Source: Heterostelium album PN500
Taxonomy: Eukaryota; Evosea; Eumycetozoa; Acytosteliales; Acytosteliaceae
NCBI RefSeq assembly: GCF_000004825.1
Contig: NW_008805092.1
Coordinates: 496,001 to 560,000, forward strand
Length of the DNA stretch: 64,000 nucleotides
Direction of reading: 5' to 3'
Below, piece after piece: positions 47,648 through 57,879 of this stretch. Each line of letters opens with the position of its first letter. Positions within the stretch are counted from its first letter, which is position 1. Both the position numbers and the translations under genes were made by a program. The notes beneath the pieces were generated by a model. It was not told where the DNA came from. It did not search any database and was given only the letters and a program-made list of their open reading frames with translations.

Positions 47648-49483
47648 TAAAATCAACGTTCATTTTCCAATTGTCAAAAGAATAAACAACGATTAAATTA
47701 ATAGAATGGACTATCATATTGTTAAAGAATAAAACTATTCTAATTTAATAATCTATATTACAATAGGAAGAGGTTAGGTGATGATCCTAAAATAATTTTG
47801 TATCAAACCGCCAATAAAATGTTGGAACTAACAATAGTGGAATTTATTTATAAATATTCTTTAACATTTCAATAGTTTCATCTTTTATTTTCTAATATTT
47901 ACCTTTAAGAAAGTTCAAATTATATGATTTTGTTTCTAACTGAACATTTCTAGGAGGTTTAAAGTTGTAACTGCAAAAGAAAACAAAGTTCTCTGAGGCA
48001 ATGTCATTAACAATCTGGAGAACCTTTTCATCTTTACTCACACTTGAAAATTGTAAATAACTTTATATTCATCTTTTGTTAGCAATATCAAACCAATCAA
48101 ACACTTAGCAGTGTTCTATCTTTGGTAAATAGTAGAGGTAAAATTGTTTTGAAAATAAACTATTGATCATTTATTTTTACTCTACTCATCATTACAATAA
48201 CCCTTTTTTTTATTTTGATCTTTTACAAATTATAATAGATAACACAATCAATGTTAATTCATTCAGAGTCAACTCATTTTCAAATAAACATTAATGTCAG
48301 GTCTCCTCAGATTAAGTTCAAAGTAAATGATAATATTATATTAACAATGATAAAACCTTTTCATTTTGAAAAGACAATAGTAACTATTTTTAACAACGAT
48401 ACGTTCATATTTGCGAATGTCAAGTGAGAGAGAAAGCTATCTTTTGTTATTTTTGTATTCACCTTCAATTATTTCTAGAATTCTACTTTTAATAGCTGTG
48501 AAAAATTGGACCAGTATACATACGCAGTTGCATCAGCCAATGATCAAACGACATTTGATAACAGTAGATAGAAATGAGTGAACATATTCTTGGTACAAAA
48601 TAATTGAAACTTCACATTACCGATAGTGAGATGTTATCATGATTCATTCATTACACTACTGTACACAACTTCGTTGTTTTATAAATGTAAGATGTTATTA
48701 TTGATTGATGATATTGGTATATGCATGATCACTATTTTTGAAAACATTTAAATTAAGTTAATTTAACTAAACACTACTCACTCTCCAATACCACTACCAC
48801 AAACCACCAACACACTCACTCTCTCACACATGACATGATTCTTTTCACTAAAATTATATTCAAAACATTCAAGAACACAAACACAACACAACCACATCAC
48901 AAATTCAACACAACACAAATCAAACTCTATATACAATTGTTATAAAAATCAAAATCCAACCTCCTCTCGCAGGTTCAAAGTGTCAAATAATTAATCACTC
49001 TTGTATTAGAGTATACGGTACCATATTAAAAAAGAGAAGAGTGGATAAAAATCTTAACAATTGTTAATTTATCAATGATCAAGTAAAACAAATCTAATAT
49101 ATTTTGAATGTTTGAGAATTCCACAAGTGATGTACATATATGTCTATTTTTTATGAATAGATTTCAGTTTGTACCATTTTATCTTTTGTGTATTGCAATT
49201 GTTGTTTTTACTGTTGGTAAAGAAGAGGTGTATCATAACACTAATCTTACATTTTAATCTTCGGTTAATTTTTTTTTCATAATACATTTGACTTCAACAG
49301 GCAGATAATGAGCCAGTTCCTTATAAATAGTGCAATTCTTTCAAAAGTATTTCATTCATTCAAATCAAGTTAATTTTAGTAAAATACTAAACTTTTAAAA
49401 CAAATATAAAAAAAAAAATAATATTTTAAAAATCTTGAAATTTTAAATATAAATCTTTAATAATTATAATTATAAATTTAAAA
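47648..49483. other. Intergenic region with CA-rich upstream elements
   Basis: No convincing reading frame over 1.8 kb. From about 48775 to 48960 the plus strand is strongly CA-rich (CCACAAACCACCAACACACT and similar). This differs from its surroundings and resembles developmental promoters of dictyostelids. It precedes the small gene at 49484. Confidence 0.45.
48876..48885 (+). promoter_or_regulatory. G-box-like CACANNCACA element
   Basis: CACAAACACA matches the CACANNCACA / TGTGNNTGTG consensus bound by the Dictyostelium factor GBF. It sits in a CA-rich tract about 600 bases upstream of the small gene at 49484, with more partial matches around it. A TATA-like TATAAAT at 49322-49328 may mark the core promoter. 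Confidence 0.35.
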
Positions 49484-49721
49484 ATGTTATACAGTATGTT
49501 TTATTTTAAAATATTAATAATAATATGTTTTAAATACTAATTTTATAAAAAATCTTTTAGAAAATCTTAATATCTCTTTTGGAAAATTTAATCAAAGCTC
49601 AATAAATCCAATGAATAATGAAATATATTCTCATGGTACTGGAATCTCTATCAATCAAGGAACCAATACTCTCGAGGCTAGCTATAGAAAGTTCTCTAGC
49701 AAAGTTGGAAAATTTGGATAA
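49484..49721 (+). CDS. 56-residue small spliced gene, Gly/Ser/Asn-rich
   Basis: A 10-base first exon (ATGTTATACA, 49484-49493) ends at a GTATGT donor. The 67-base A/T-rich intron ends in TTTTAG, and exon 2 (49561-49721) completes the frame. The product reads MLYKNLNISFGKFNQSSIN ... YRKFSSKVGKFG. It is small and basic and has no signal peptide or Cys. The second exon stands out as coding against very AT-rich DNA, with balanced codon use and a clean stop, and a TATA box and CA-rich tract lie upstream. Dictyostelids have many families of very small developmentally regulated proteins with tiny first exons, and this looks like one. I cannot name the family. Confidence 0.6.
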
Positions 49722-50144
49722 AATCAAACAAAAAAGATCATTTATATATAATTAATAATAATACAATATATTTTAATACTATCACACAAAGTAATAATAT
49801 TTTACTTAATAATTCTTTAATCAATGTACTTTAAACAAAAATCGAAATAAACTATTAAATATAATAAAAATATAATTTATACTACAAAAAATTGTAAATC
49901 ATTCAATAATAAATGGTTTTGTTTGGGAAAGGGTTTTTGTATATTAATACTTTTATATAATTACTACAAACAGAAAGTATTATTAATAAGTGTTTGAGTG
50001 GTGAAATAAAATCAAATCTTTATTGTAGATTAGTTCAATATTAATTTAAAATTATTATGGATGAATTGAATAGAAGTATTTTGATTATTGTATTCATACA
50101 AACATTATAAAGAAAATAAATGTTTTGAAATTTAATTTTTATTT
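49722..50144. other. 3' spacer between convergent genes
   Basis: AT-rich spacer holding the 3' ends of the small plus-strand gene and the minus-strand cluster gene. No features seen beyond AATAAA-type poly-A signals. Confidence 0.4.
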
Positions 50145-52004
50145 CTAAATTGCCTCAATATTCTTTCTCATCTCCTCTATCTTTCTAGTTTCTTCTGGGT
50201 GTGCAGCTTCATAAGCATCAAGTGTAGCTAACATTTGTGCTTTTTCCTCTTCAATTGTTAAATGATATGTAGCTTCGGTGGATCTGATAAAAGCATTTGT
50301 TAGATCACCACTGATCAATGTATCAAAGAATTTACCGATATCAACGAAAAATTGTTTGATCTGTTCCCAAAACATTTTGACAAGACCAACTACAATCAGA
50401 GCCGCAGTAAGAATCAAACTGACTGGACCAGACCATGCTGTTGCTGTCATAAAAGTCAAAATGAGAAGTCCAAACTCCAGTGTAAACTCCACCACAGAAA
50501 GCGCAAGCATTCCCCAATCTTGATTCTGAATCGATGTAACTATATCGTAGACTGTGTATGCCATACTGACTACAACCATTACTGCCGAGACATATTTGAC
50601 GATCGAACCAATCTTGAAGAATTTAGCAAACTTGGATGTATTGGTTGAAGCACTGGCTGCTCGGACTACTGCATCTTTTGGTGTCATTAGTGTCGATATC
50701 TTCTTGCCGACCCAAAGATAAGCATTGAATCCAGAGTTGGCTGCCTCTACAATAGAAGTGGTAACGTCTACTCCCGATGCTACAGTGTTAACCCATGTCA
50801 GAATCATCTCGGTGGTAGTCTGCTGGTTGTAACTCTGAAATCCACTATAGATCGCAGCGGTATTACATAAAAGCGATAAACCAGATGCCAGCTTATGCAT
50901 GTTTGAATCGGTCCAAACCTTTTTGAAATCTACGCTGTCGTATTTCTTTTGAATGAGTGCCAAGAATTTAGTTGAGTCCAAAGTAAGCACGGATTTGGCG
51001 TCCAAACTGGTTGTCTTGAATTTCTTCTTGAAATTCATCTTGAATAGAGTACGTCCGAAATGAGCTGCCATCGTTGCATACTTTCCTTGGAATAGATCCT
51101 TGGTTTTACCAACGAGTTCATACCATGGATGGTCACTTTTGGCAGCAATCTTTTGGAGTGTATCTTTGGTGACTTGGTTGAACAGTTTCTGAATCTTTGG
51201 ATTACCTTTCAAGCTACTTTTACCGATGAGAGCGAACAAAGTTGAATAGTATTCATTGATGACCTTACACGAAAGATTGAATGATGGATCCAATACATCA
51301 AGTTTAGATTTGAGCTCAGCAAATTTGTTGTTATCATTGAATGCTGTTGTCTTCTCGCTCAACTTATCCTTGACTTGATCGTAGAGTGCTTCCACCCATG
51401 TAGACTTGTAGGTATCTGTAAGTAGGTAGTCTTGGACCTTGGTGATCATCGTATCAGAGTTGTACATGTATGGAAGGAAATCGACACATTTCTTGGCGGT
51501 GGCAATGAATGTTAGTCTCATATTGACATTGGTAACGGTTTTACCACTTTGCATCTCCTTGAAATCCTTATTGACTGCCTCACCCTTGATAATATTATCT
51601 TGTTTTTTATCCTTCTTCTGTTGGTTAATCGACGACAGCAACCACAACTTGGCATATTTCGTAAGGTCTGCTGAGTATCCAGTGTCACTGAAAGTAGCTA
51701 GTATATCGGCTGTGAGCGTTGGTTTTGAGACGGACAATGCTTTCAAACCTTTGTCTTCGAGATGGTACAATATCACATTCATCAAATATGTATCAGCTTC
51801 TGTTTTAACAGCGTCCTCTTTGGTTGTGGTGTTTGTTGTTGAGTCAGTTACATCTTTGTAAGTGGTGAGTGCCATGAACTTTTCAGCGGTAAGAGTTGTG
51901 ACATCAACCTTGGATGAACTTTCATAGCTCGTTTTTATTTGTGTTTTTCTCCATGTAAGAAAATCTGTTATGAATGATGTTGTTGGAGTAGTTGTTGTTG
52001 TCAT
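50145..52004 (-). CDS. Cluster family member 1: helical protein with hydrophobic bundle (619 aa)
   Basis: Intronless and of unknown family. The N-terminal domain (about 1-270) opens TSFITDFLTWRKTQIKTSY and holds conserved blocks shared with the genes at 52619 and 55157: VTTLTAEKFMAL, YLMNVILYHLEDKGLKAL, LTKYAKLWLLSS, FLPYMYNSDT, FAELKSKLDVLDPSFNLS. The middle is mostly helix. Residues about 467-546 hold three strongly hydrophobic helices (VKYVSAVMVVVSMAYTVYDIV, MLALSVVEFTLEFGLLILTF, GPVSLILTAALIVVGLVKMF) with a conserved SIQNQDWGML linker. An amphipathic acidic tail follows. There is no signal peptide. The arrangement suggests a soluble helical protein that can enter or span membranes. It could be a membrane-remodelling, channel-like or pore-forming protein. 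I know of no named homologue. The upstream DNA carries the palindromic element at 52321. Confidence 0.8.
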   Translation of the reverse strand: MTTTTTPTTSFITDFLTWRKTQIKTSYESSSKVDVTTLTAEKFMALTTYKDVTDSTTNTTTKEDAVKTEADTYLMNVILYHLEDKGLKALSVSKPTLTADILATFSDTGYSADLTKYAKLWLLSSINQQKKDKKQDNIIKGEAVNKDFKEMQSGKTVTNVNMRLTFIATAKKCVDFLPYMYNSDTMITKVQDYLLTDTYKSTWVEALYDQVKDKLSEKTTAFNDNNKFAELKSKLDVLDPSFNLSCKVINEYYSTLFALIGKSSLKGNPKIQKLFNQVTKDTLQKIAAKSDHPWYELVGKTKDLFQGKYATMAAHFGRTLFKMNFKKKFKTTSLDAKSVLTLDSTKFLALIQKKYDSVDFKKVWTDSNMHKLASGLSLLCNTAAIYSGFQSYNQQTTTEMILTWVNTVASGVDVTTSIVEAANSGFNAYLWVGKKISTLMTPKDAVVRAASASTNTSKFAKFFKIGSIVKYVSAVMVVVSMAYTVYDIVTSIQNQDWGMLALSVVEFTLEFGLLILTFMTATAWSGPVSLILTAALIVVGLVKMFWEQIKQFFVDIGKFFDTLISGDLTNAFIRSTEATYHLTIEEEKAQMLATLDAYEAAHPEETRKIEEMRKNIEAI

Positions 52005-52618
52005 TATTAATTATTATTAACTAACTAAATTATTTACTACTAAATTAATTAAAGTAAAATAACCATATGGTTGGTTTGATCAATTTTCACCATTATTGAA
52101 GAGTTACTTTTTCAAAAAAAAAATCAACACTAATAAATTGAAATAGATATCTTTATACTTTGAATGATCTCTGAGCAAAGATTACCATTTCGCTAAACCT
52201 TTGGGGTCAAAGAAAAACCACAAAAAAAAAAAGTTTACAAAAGATTTGCTCGTTTGCTCAAAAAAAAAAAATTCAAGTTCGCAAAACAAAATTTCAACCC
52301 AACAGACAGATTCACGAATAGGATTAATTAATTGAGGAGATTGCAAAAAATGATGTTTTGAGATCTAAATCTGGCACTTTTTGGTTAACCAAAAATAATC
52401 TCCAGTACTTTTGTTCAAAAAAAAAAAAAAAACTGTCACTTGACCATCCTTTTACCAAATTCAAATAAAACAGATATTCGTTTACTTTGCATTTTGAAGT
52501 GTTAGGATTATAGTTACACAATTTGGATCAATTATTAGTTCATAGGATATTTATTGAAATAATTATCAGTTCAAAGTAACAAAATTAATTAATTTATTGA
52601 AATGTTATAAAGTGTGGT
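52005..52618. other. Upstream region of cluster member 1
   Basis: No gene. It holds the palindromic element described at 52321-52403 and, closer to the start codon, A-rich tracts (AAAGAAAAACCACAAAAAAA at 52210-52229) that also occur near the other cluster genes. Confidence 0.45.
52321..52403 (-). promoter_or_regulatory. Palindromic upstream element, copy 1
   Basis: Starts GGATTAATTAATTGAGGAGA. It has the perfect 18-base palindrome TTTTTGGTTAACCAAAAA (52378-52395) and an outer pair GGAGATT (52336-52342) / AATCTCC (52397-52403), so it can form a long cruciform. It lies about 320 bases upstream of the minus-strand gene at 50145. A close copy lies at 60014-60096 upstream of the minus-strand gene at 58767, and a diverged one at about 54671. 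Confidence 0.6.
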
Positions 52619-54493
52619 TTATTTTTTTGGTGCGTTTGTCAGAATCCAATTTCTTAGAGCATCGACAGTTGGCTTGGCATCTGCGTTTACTTTTGTTCCA
52701 ATATCGGTAAGCAAAGCGAGGGCATATTCGGTGTCGGTGAGTTGGTAAGATGCTTCTGTCGACTTGACAAAATTGTCGGATGGATCACCATTGAATAATT
52801 TGTCAAAGAATTTAATGACATCGGTGAATGATTGCTTGATTACATCCCAGAAGATTTTAACCAAACCAACGACAATAAGAGCGGCTGTAAGCATCAGTGA
52901 CACAGGTCCTGACCACGAGGTTGCTGCCATAAAGGTGATCACCAGCATACTGAACTCCAGAGTGAATTCGATGATTGAGAGTGCCAACATTCCCCAGTCT
53001 TGATTCTGGATGGATGTCACTATATCGTATACGGTGAATGCCATACTGACCAAAACCAAGGCAGCATTAATATACTTTAAAACATAGGTGGGTTTGAGAT
53101 ACTTGGCGTATTTCGATACATTTTTAGCTGCACTACATGGTCTGATTGGTGGGTAACTAGACTTCATTAGATCGGCGATTTTATTGGCAACCCAAGTGTA
53201 AGCGCTCTTCTCTGAATTGATGGCTGTAATAATCGAGGTAAAGATATCGACACCGGACACTGCTAAGTTGACCCAAGCCAAGATCTTGTCGAGAGTGTTC
53301 ATCTTGTCGTAACTCTTGAAACTGGCAAAGAGTATTGCAGCATTGCAGAGAATGAAAATACCAGCAACTGCTCGATGAAGAGTTTTGTCTTTCCATAGGT
53401 CGCCCAGTCCTTGAATTGGATCATTATTACTTTTCCTTTTCTTTTCCATTGCAAACATAAATCTGGCACTGTCATATGTAAAAACGTGGTCACTTTTGAC
53501 ACCTTTTTCTCTCCAAAGAGCTGTCTCGGCATTAATGAGCAGGTATGCACGTGAAATTTGATTGGCCAGCGATGCTACATTTCCTTTGAACATATCCTTG
53601 GCTTTAGCCAAAATGGTATACCACTCGTGGTCGGTGTTGGTCAAGACCTTTTGAATGGAGTCTAGAGTAACCTTTTTGAAAAGTTTGTGTGTCTGTGGTG
53701 TCTTTTTAATGCTACCTGCTCCGAGACGTGCATAGAGCTCACAGTAGTATTGATTGATAACATTGGAGGATAGATTGAATGATGGATCCAATATATCTAG
53801 TCGGGACTTGAGTGAGGTGAATCTCTCGGTATCGTTGAAATCCTTATCTAGCATCTTATCTTTACAAGCAGCGAATGCATCGTCAACCCATTTAGTTTTG
53901 TAGGTATCCTCCAATAGATAGGCTTGGACTTTGGCAATCATAGTATCAGAGTTGTACATGTATGGAAGGAAATCGACACATTTCTTGGCGGTGGCGAGGA
54001 ATGTAAGTCTCATAATAACATTGGTAACGAAACGGTCACTTTGAATCTCCTTGAACTCCTTCTCCACTACATCACCCTTGACTCTGCTAGGCGACTTTGA
54101 ATTTACGTTCTGCTCAAAGATCGATGACAACAACCACAGCTTTGCATACTTGGTGAGTTTGGTTGTGTATCCGGTGTCACTGAAAGTAGCTAGTACATCG
54201 TCTGCGAGTTTTGGTTTTGTGGTATCCAAAGCCTTCAAACCTTTTTCATCGAGATGGTACAATATAATATTCATCAAATATGAATCAGACTCTGTTTTAA
54301 TCATATCCTGTTTGGAGGTGGTGTTTGTTGTTGAGTCAGTTACATCTTTGGTTGTTGCGATTGCCATGAACTTTTCAGCGGTAAGAGTTGTGACATCAAC
54401 CTTGGATGAACTTTCATAGCTCGTTTTTATTTGTGTTTTTCTCCATGTAAGAAAATCTGTTATAAATGATGTTGTTGGTGTAGTTGTTGTCAT
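52619..54493 (-). CDS. Cluster family member 2: helical protein with hydrophobic bundle (624 aa)
   Basis: Paralogue of the gene at 50145, same strand, full length and intronless. The first 45 residues are almost identical to member 1 (SFITDFLTWRKTQIKTSY, VDVTTLTAEKFMA), even at the DNA level, while the middle third (TKPKLADDVLATFSDTGY, KTPQTHKLFKKVTLDSIQKVL, AMEKKRKSNNDP) has clearly diverged. The hydrophobic helices recur at about 470-550 with the same SIQNQDWGMLALS linker (MLVITFMAATSWSGPVSLML, ALIVVGLVKIFWDVI). The tail differs (NADAKPTVDALRNWILTNAPKK). There is no signal peptide. The two genes are a tandem duplication with later exchange. The function is unknown. The shared bundle is the most conserved part and so probably the working part. 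Confidence 0.8.
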   Translation of the reverse strand: MTTTTPTTSFITDFLTWRKTQIKTSYESSSKVDVTTLTAEKFMAIATTKDVTDSTTNTTSKQDMIKTESDSYLMNIILYHLDEKGLKALDTTKPKLADDVLATFSDTGYTTKLTKYAKLWLLSSIFEQNVNSKSPSRVKGDVVEKEFKEIQSDRFVTNVIMRLTFLATAKKCVDFLPYMYNSDTMIAKVQAYLLEDTYKTKWVDDAFAACKDKMLDKDFNDTERFTSLKSRLDILDPSFNLSSNVINQYYCELYARLGAGSIKKTPQTHKLFKKVTLDSIQKVLTNTDHEWYTILAKAKDMFKGNVASLANQISRAYLLINAETALWREKGVKSDHVFTYDSARFMFAMEKKRKSNNDPIQGLGDLWKDKTLHRAVAGIFILCNAAILFASFKSYDKMNTLDKILAWVNLAVSGVDIFTSIITAINSEKSAYTWVANKIADLMKSSYPPIRPCSAAKNVSKYAKYLKPTYVLKYINAALVLVSMAFTVYDIVTSIQNQDWGMLALSIIEFTLEFSMLVITFMAATSWSGPVSLMLTAALIVVGLVKIFWDVIKQSFTDVIKFFDKLFNGDPSDNFVKSTEASYQLTDTEYALALLTDIGTKVNADAKPTVDALRNWILTNAPKK

Positions 54494-55156
54494 GATTATT
54501 AAACAGTACTAATACAACTAAAGTAAAATTGATAAAGAGTAGAATATTTTAAATTTACTAAGCTAATTTATTTTATTATCAAGTTGTTTAACATCTTTAA
54601 ACTTTTGCTCTCTTTAAATTTTTAGAGGTTTAAACTTTGCATCGAGAAGCTATCGTTAATTGAAATACACTGTTAATTAATTAATAAGATTTTTGATGGT
54701 ATGAGTTTCTGACTAAAACCAAAAATATCTCATGATACATATTTTTGATAAAACTCTGGCGACTAACAGTTACTTCTTATTGCTAAAATGGGGTTATACA
54801 GTAAAATGATTACCCAGATCAATTAAATGATATCTCGAGGTTAAAAATGATGAATCTCGACGACTGTGGTGTTCCAAGTTTGTCTTTACATTCTTGTGAA
54901 GGGATAAATGCAAAACTGTTTTTTAAGATATTTCTTTGCAAAGAAAAACCCATCACCACCACGATCACTCGTTCATCAAAAAATTTAAATGAACTTTGAA
55001 AAAAAAAAAATAGTTTATGATGAATCCAAATTAATTAATTTAGGGTTACTTTTTTCTTTAACTTAGAACAACCTTTAAAAAATATCATATCCATATTATA
55101 TAATTATTAAGAGAGTTTTTTTTATACTAAATAATAGTAGAAGTAGTTATAACAAA
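54494..55156. other. Divergent promoter region of cluster members 2 and 3
   Basis: 663 bases between divergent start codons at 54493 (minus) and 55157 (plus). It contains a diverged copy of the palindromic element (54671-54733) and a TTAATTAATT tract with A runs at about 54995-55045. No gene is seen. Confidence 0.45.
54671..54733. promoter_or_regulatory. Palindromic upstream element, diverged copy
   Basis: TGTTAATTAATTAATAAGAT followed by AAAACCAAAAATATCTC resembles the two better copies (GATTAATTAATTGAGGAGAT ... AACCAAAAATAATCTCC). The left half of the palindrome is changed. It sits between two divergent cluster genes. Confidence 0.35.
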
Positions 55157-57475
55157 ATGGCAGATAGTGAACCATATGCAATTGTAGTTCAATTTCAAAC
55201 ATGGAGGCTTTTAAAGACCACTAGGGAGCATCCTGAATTTGCCAGTATGGATGACACCACTCTGACGGCGCCAGACTTTTTGGCGTTGTCAACATTTGAC
55301 AAAGATACTCAAATTGACTTTGTCAAGAAAAGAGCAGAACAATTCTTTGTCGATCTGGTTTGCTACCACTTAAGCGACGCCGGTCTGGCTGCCCTCGGAA
55401 TGGCGAAACCATCGTTGAACGCCGATCTGTTGGAACTCATTCAAGACACAAAGATCTCATCTTACTTTCAAGCGTATGCTCCACTCTGGCTACTCCAAGC
55501 TATCTACCATTACGATGAGGGAGAATATACTTCGCAAATCAAAGGTGGAGCCGTGGAAAACAGAATGTTTGCCCTGAATCGTAGTAATGTTTTCATTCGT
55601 TTGACTATGATGATCTATCATATTGCCCTGAAACAATTGGTTCCGGCGATGTTGCCATTCATCTATTGGAGTGATGTCGATGTTTTCCAGGCAAGAGTCA
55701 GAAACTATTTCAAGGATGTAGGAAACACAACCAGATGGTTGATCGATGCCATTAAATGCCAGAATGCAGATGTCAAAGACCCATCGTTTTTCGATAGCTA
55801 TCGTTTCAGTGAATTGAAAACCAAGCTCGATCTCCTCCAGCCAAACAATCGTCTTTCCAATGATCTACTTGGTGGTCTTCAATATGCACTGTTGGCATAC
55901 TATGCTACAAAGAATCTTATCAACAATCCTCTCAATAGAAACATCGTTATTCGTTGCACAGAAATCGTTATCAATAGAATCGTTGAGCATCCAGAGAACA
56001 ACAACAACGCAATAGTAAATACCATTAAAACTACGCTTGCCTACGATACTCCAACACTCATCACCAAACTTTCAAATCTAATGAACAAGGCTGCTTTGGA
56101 AATACCGTTTGATCAAGTGGTTCCCATTGAAAACAACTTCCAATCCACTGCTAAACCATATACACCAGAGCTGTTGGCTACTACTGATTTTGCTCCACTC
56201 AAAGACAACGCAGATTTTGCCAGATTTGCCAATGCCGTCTATTGTACTTGTCATGTCGGTGTCTTGGCATACGGTATTCTTAATGGTGAGGATGAAAGTA
56301 AAGTAATTTTCTATGATCCATCTTTGATCTATATCGGAGCTGGTCTGTTCATCTATAAATATGCCGATGCTTTGGATCAAGGAAGAATCTATAGTGCCAT
56401 GGGAGAGTTCCTTAGAAGTCTCACCAATGAGATGGCCAAAGATGCAACCGATGTATTCTCTGCCTACAAGAACTTTGTTCCAAGAATGATTCATATAAAC
56501 ACACGTGATCATATTCTCCGATTGATTCCATCGTTCTATATTCTCACCCGTGATCAACAGGCATTCCAACTATTCAATAACTTGGCTTCGAGAATCTTAG
56601 ATTGGGGACAGCTCGTCATTAACTTGCATCGTATGGATGAGAATGAAATCGACAACTGTATTCCAGGCTTGTTCACCGTTCTCAAGAAATGTGCATGCGC
56701 TGGTCCATCGACTGCTCTCATCCTTGGAAATGGTCTGTACGGTTTGTCGGTGGCGTCCAGAGTTTACCCTCAGCTCGAGATGACCGCTAAAAACTATGAG
56801 ATTGCCTGTGCTGGTCAAACCGACATCTCTACTATCCCCGATCGTATAGGAGAGTTTATTGAGTCTGTCGATGAAGACCTCACAATCGACTATGACAATT
56901 TGCAGATTGACCACGATGAATGGGAGAGTTACTACGAATCACTGGATCCAAGAATTCAAAAAGGTCTCGACATTTTGATGCAGTATGAAAATGATAATCT
57001 CAATGATATGTTCAAACTGCTTGGAGCTCTGGAGAAGAAAGCAACCGAAAAGGAATTCAACAAGGTTACCATGCAAATTGTTCACCCTACCAAGCATGTA
57101 AATAGTGTTACCTCTGGAGACTGGACCAAGGTTGAGGGATCGACTGCCACCATACCCATCGCACGTCCAAGCACAATCATTGCAATGTTACAATTTTCAT
57201 CGGATGTACTGAACAATCCAAACAGTGGTATATCGATTGATGTCACCTCTGCTCTCAACAACAAACTGATGACACTTGGAGGCATGAACACTTATCCATG
57301 GCCGGTGGGAACCAGTATAGCACATGCAAGAGATTGGTCCACAGGTTGCTCAATCACTCAAGAGATAGTTCAACCTGGCTTCTATGAATATGATATTAGA
57401 GCCAGAATTAGAGGTGCTCCCGCAACCGCTCTTATCCATGCTCCTGCTACCATATTGTTCATCGTCCCACTGTAA
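55157..57475 (+). CDS. Cluster family member 3: helical domain fused to a C-terminal beta domain (772 aa)
   Basis: Intronless. Residues 1-270 align block by block with members 1 and 2 (FQTWRLLK, TLTAPDFLALS, FFVDLVCYHLSDAGLAALG, QAYAPLWLLQAI, MLPFIYWSDVD, FSELKTKLDLLQPNNRLS). The centre is helical but less hydrophobic than in its paralogues (FARFANAVYCTCHVGVLAYG, PSLIYIGAGLFIYKYADAL, STALILGNGLYGLSVASRV). A heptad-like segment (NDMFKLLGALEKKATEKEF) leads to a beta domain (647-772): GDWTKVEGSTATIPIARPST, MLQFSSDV, GISIDVTSALNN, YPWPVGTSI, IVQPGFYEYDIRARIR, ending TILFIVPL. The same beta domain stands alone in the gene at 58767. The fold looks like a jelly roll or lectin sandwich, which is inference. 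No homologue is known to me. Confidence 0.82.
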   Translation: MADSEPYAIVVQFQTWRLLKTTREHPEFASMDDTTLTAPDFLALSTFDKDTQIDFVKKRAEQFFVDLVCYHLSDAGLAALGMAKPSLNADLLELIQDTKISSYFQAYAPLWLLQAIYHYDEGEYTSQIKGGAVENRMFALNRSNVFIRLTMMIYHIALKQLVPAMLPFIYWSDVDVFQARVRNYFKDVGNTTRWLIDAIKCQNADVKDPSFFDSYRFSELKTKLDLLQPNNRLSNDLLGGLQYALLAYYATKNLINNPLNRNIVIRCTEIVINRIVEHPENNNNAIVNTIKTTLAYDTPTLITKLSNLMNKAALEIPFDQVVPIENNFQSTAKPYTPELLATTDFAPLKDNADFARFANAVYCTCHVGVLAYGILNGEDESKVIFYDPSLIYIGAGLFIYKYADALDQGRIYSAMGEFLRSLTNEMAKDATDVFSAYKNFVPRMIHINTRDHILRLIPSFYILTRDQQAFQLFNNLASRILDWGQLVINLHRMDENEIDNCIPGLFTVLKKCACAGPSTALILGNGLYGLSVASRVYPQLEMTAKNYEIACAGQTDISTIPDRIGEFIESVDEDLTIDYDNLQIDHDEWESYYESLDPRIQKGLDILMQYENDNLNDMFKLLGALEKKATEKEFNKVTMQIVHPTKHVNSVTSGDWTKVEGSTATIPIARPSTIIAMLQFSSDVLNNPNSGISIDVTSALNNKLMTLGGMNTYPWPVGTSIAHARDWSTGCSITQEIVQPGFYEYDIRARIRGAPATALIHAPATILFIVPL

Positions 57476-57583
57476 ATAGAAGGAATTAAATAAAATTATT
57501 CAATTTATTATCAAAACCAATATTCCTAAAGTTAATTAGTTATTAAATTTAAACATTCCCTTTTAATAAAATAAATCAGAATT

Positions 57584-57715
57584 AAATGAGCTCAATGGCA
57601 GCTGGTACCAATTTGTCAGGTTCAGGATTGGGTTAATGGAGTATCTGTAACCTCTGACTTTTTTAACCCTGGATTTTAGTATTACAATTTAACAAAAGTG
57701 ACTGCTGATATTTAT
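57584..57715 (+). pseudogene. Decayed copy of the cluster beta domain
   Basis: About 100 bases of the plus strand resemble, at the DNA level, the part of the 58767 gene that encodes the WPVGTSI ... WVNGVSVTSDLLQPGFY region. QDWVNGVSVTSDF is plainly recognisable. No start codon or complete domain is present, so it is a broken, partial copy. It lies just after member 3 and in the opposite orientation to the intact gene. Confidence 0.65.
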
Positions 57716-57879
57716 CTTTCTCACCAATCAATAAATTCTTAAAAAGAACTATAAAATAGATAAAAGATAATAAATAAATATAATTTTCTTTGTAAAACCA
57801 TAGAATTAATACTGATATGTGAGTTAAATAATTATCTTTAGATCTAAAGAGTTTTATTAGATTGTTTTTAGATTAGATT

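Noticed and set aside
50145-54493. Reading the cluster helical proteins as ordinary multi-pass transporters
   Set aside because: Only one region of about 80 residues is strongly hydrophobic in a 620-residue, otherwise soluble-looking protein without a signal peptide, which does not fit a transporter.
56078-56569. 163-residue minus-strand frame inside cluster member 3
   Set aside because: The plus frame aligns with its paralogues over the same region. The minus frame has no conservation or motif.
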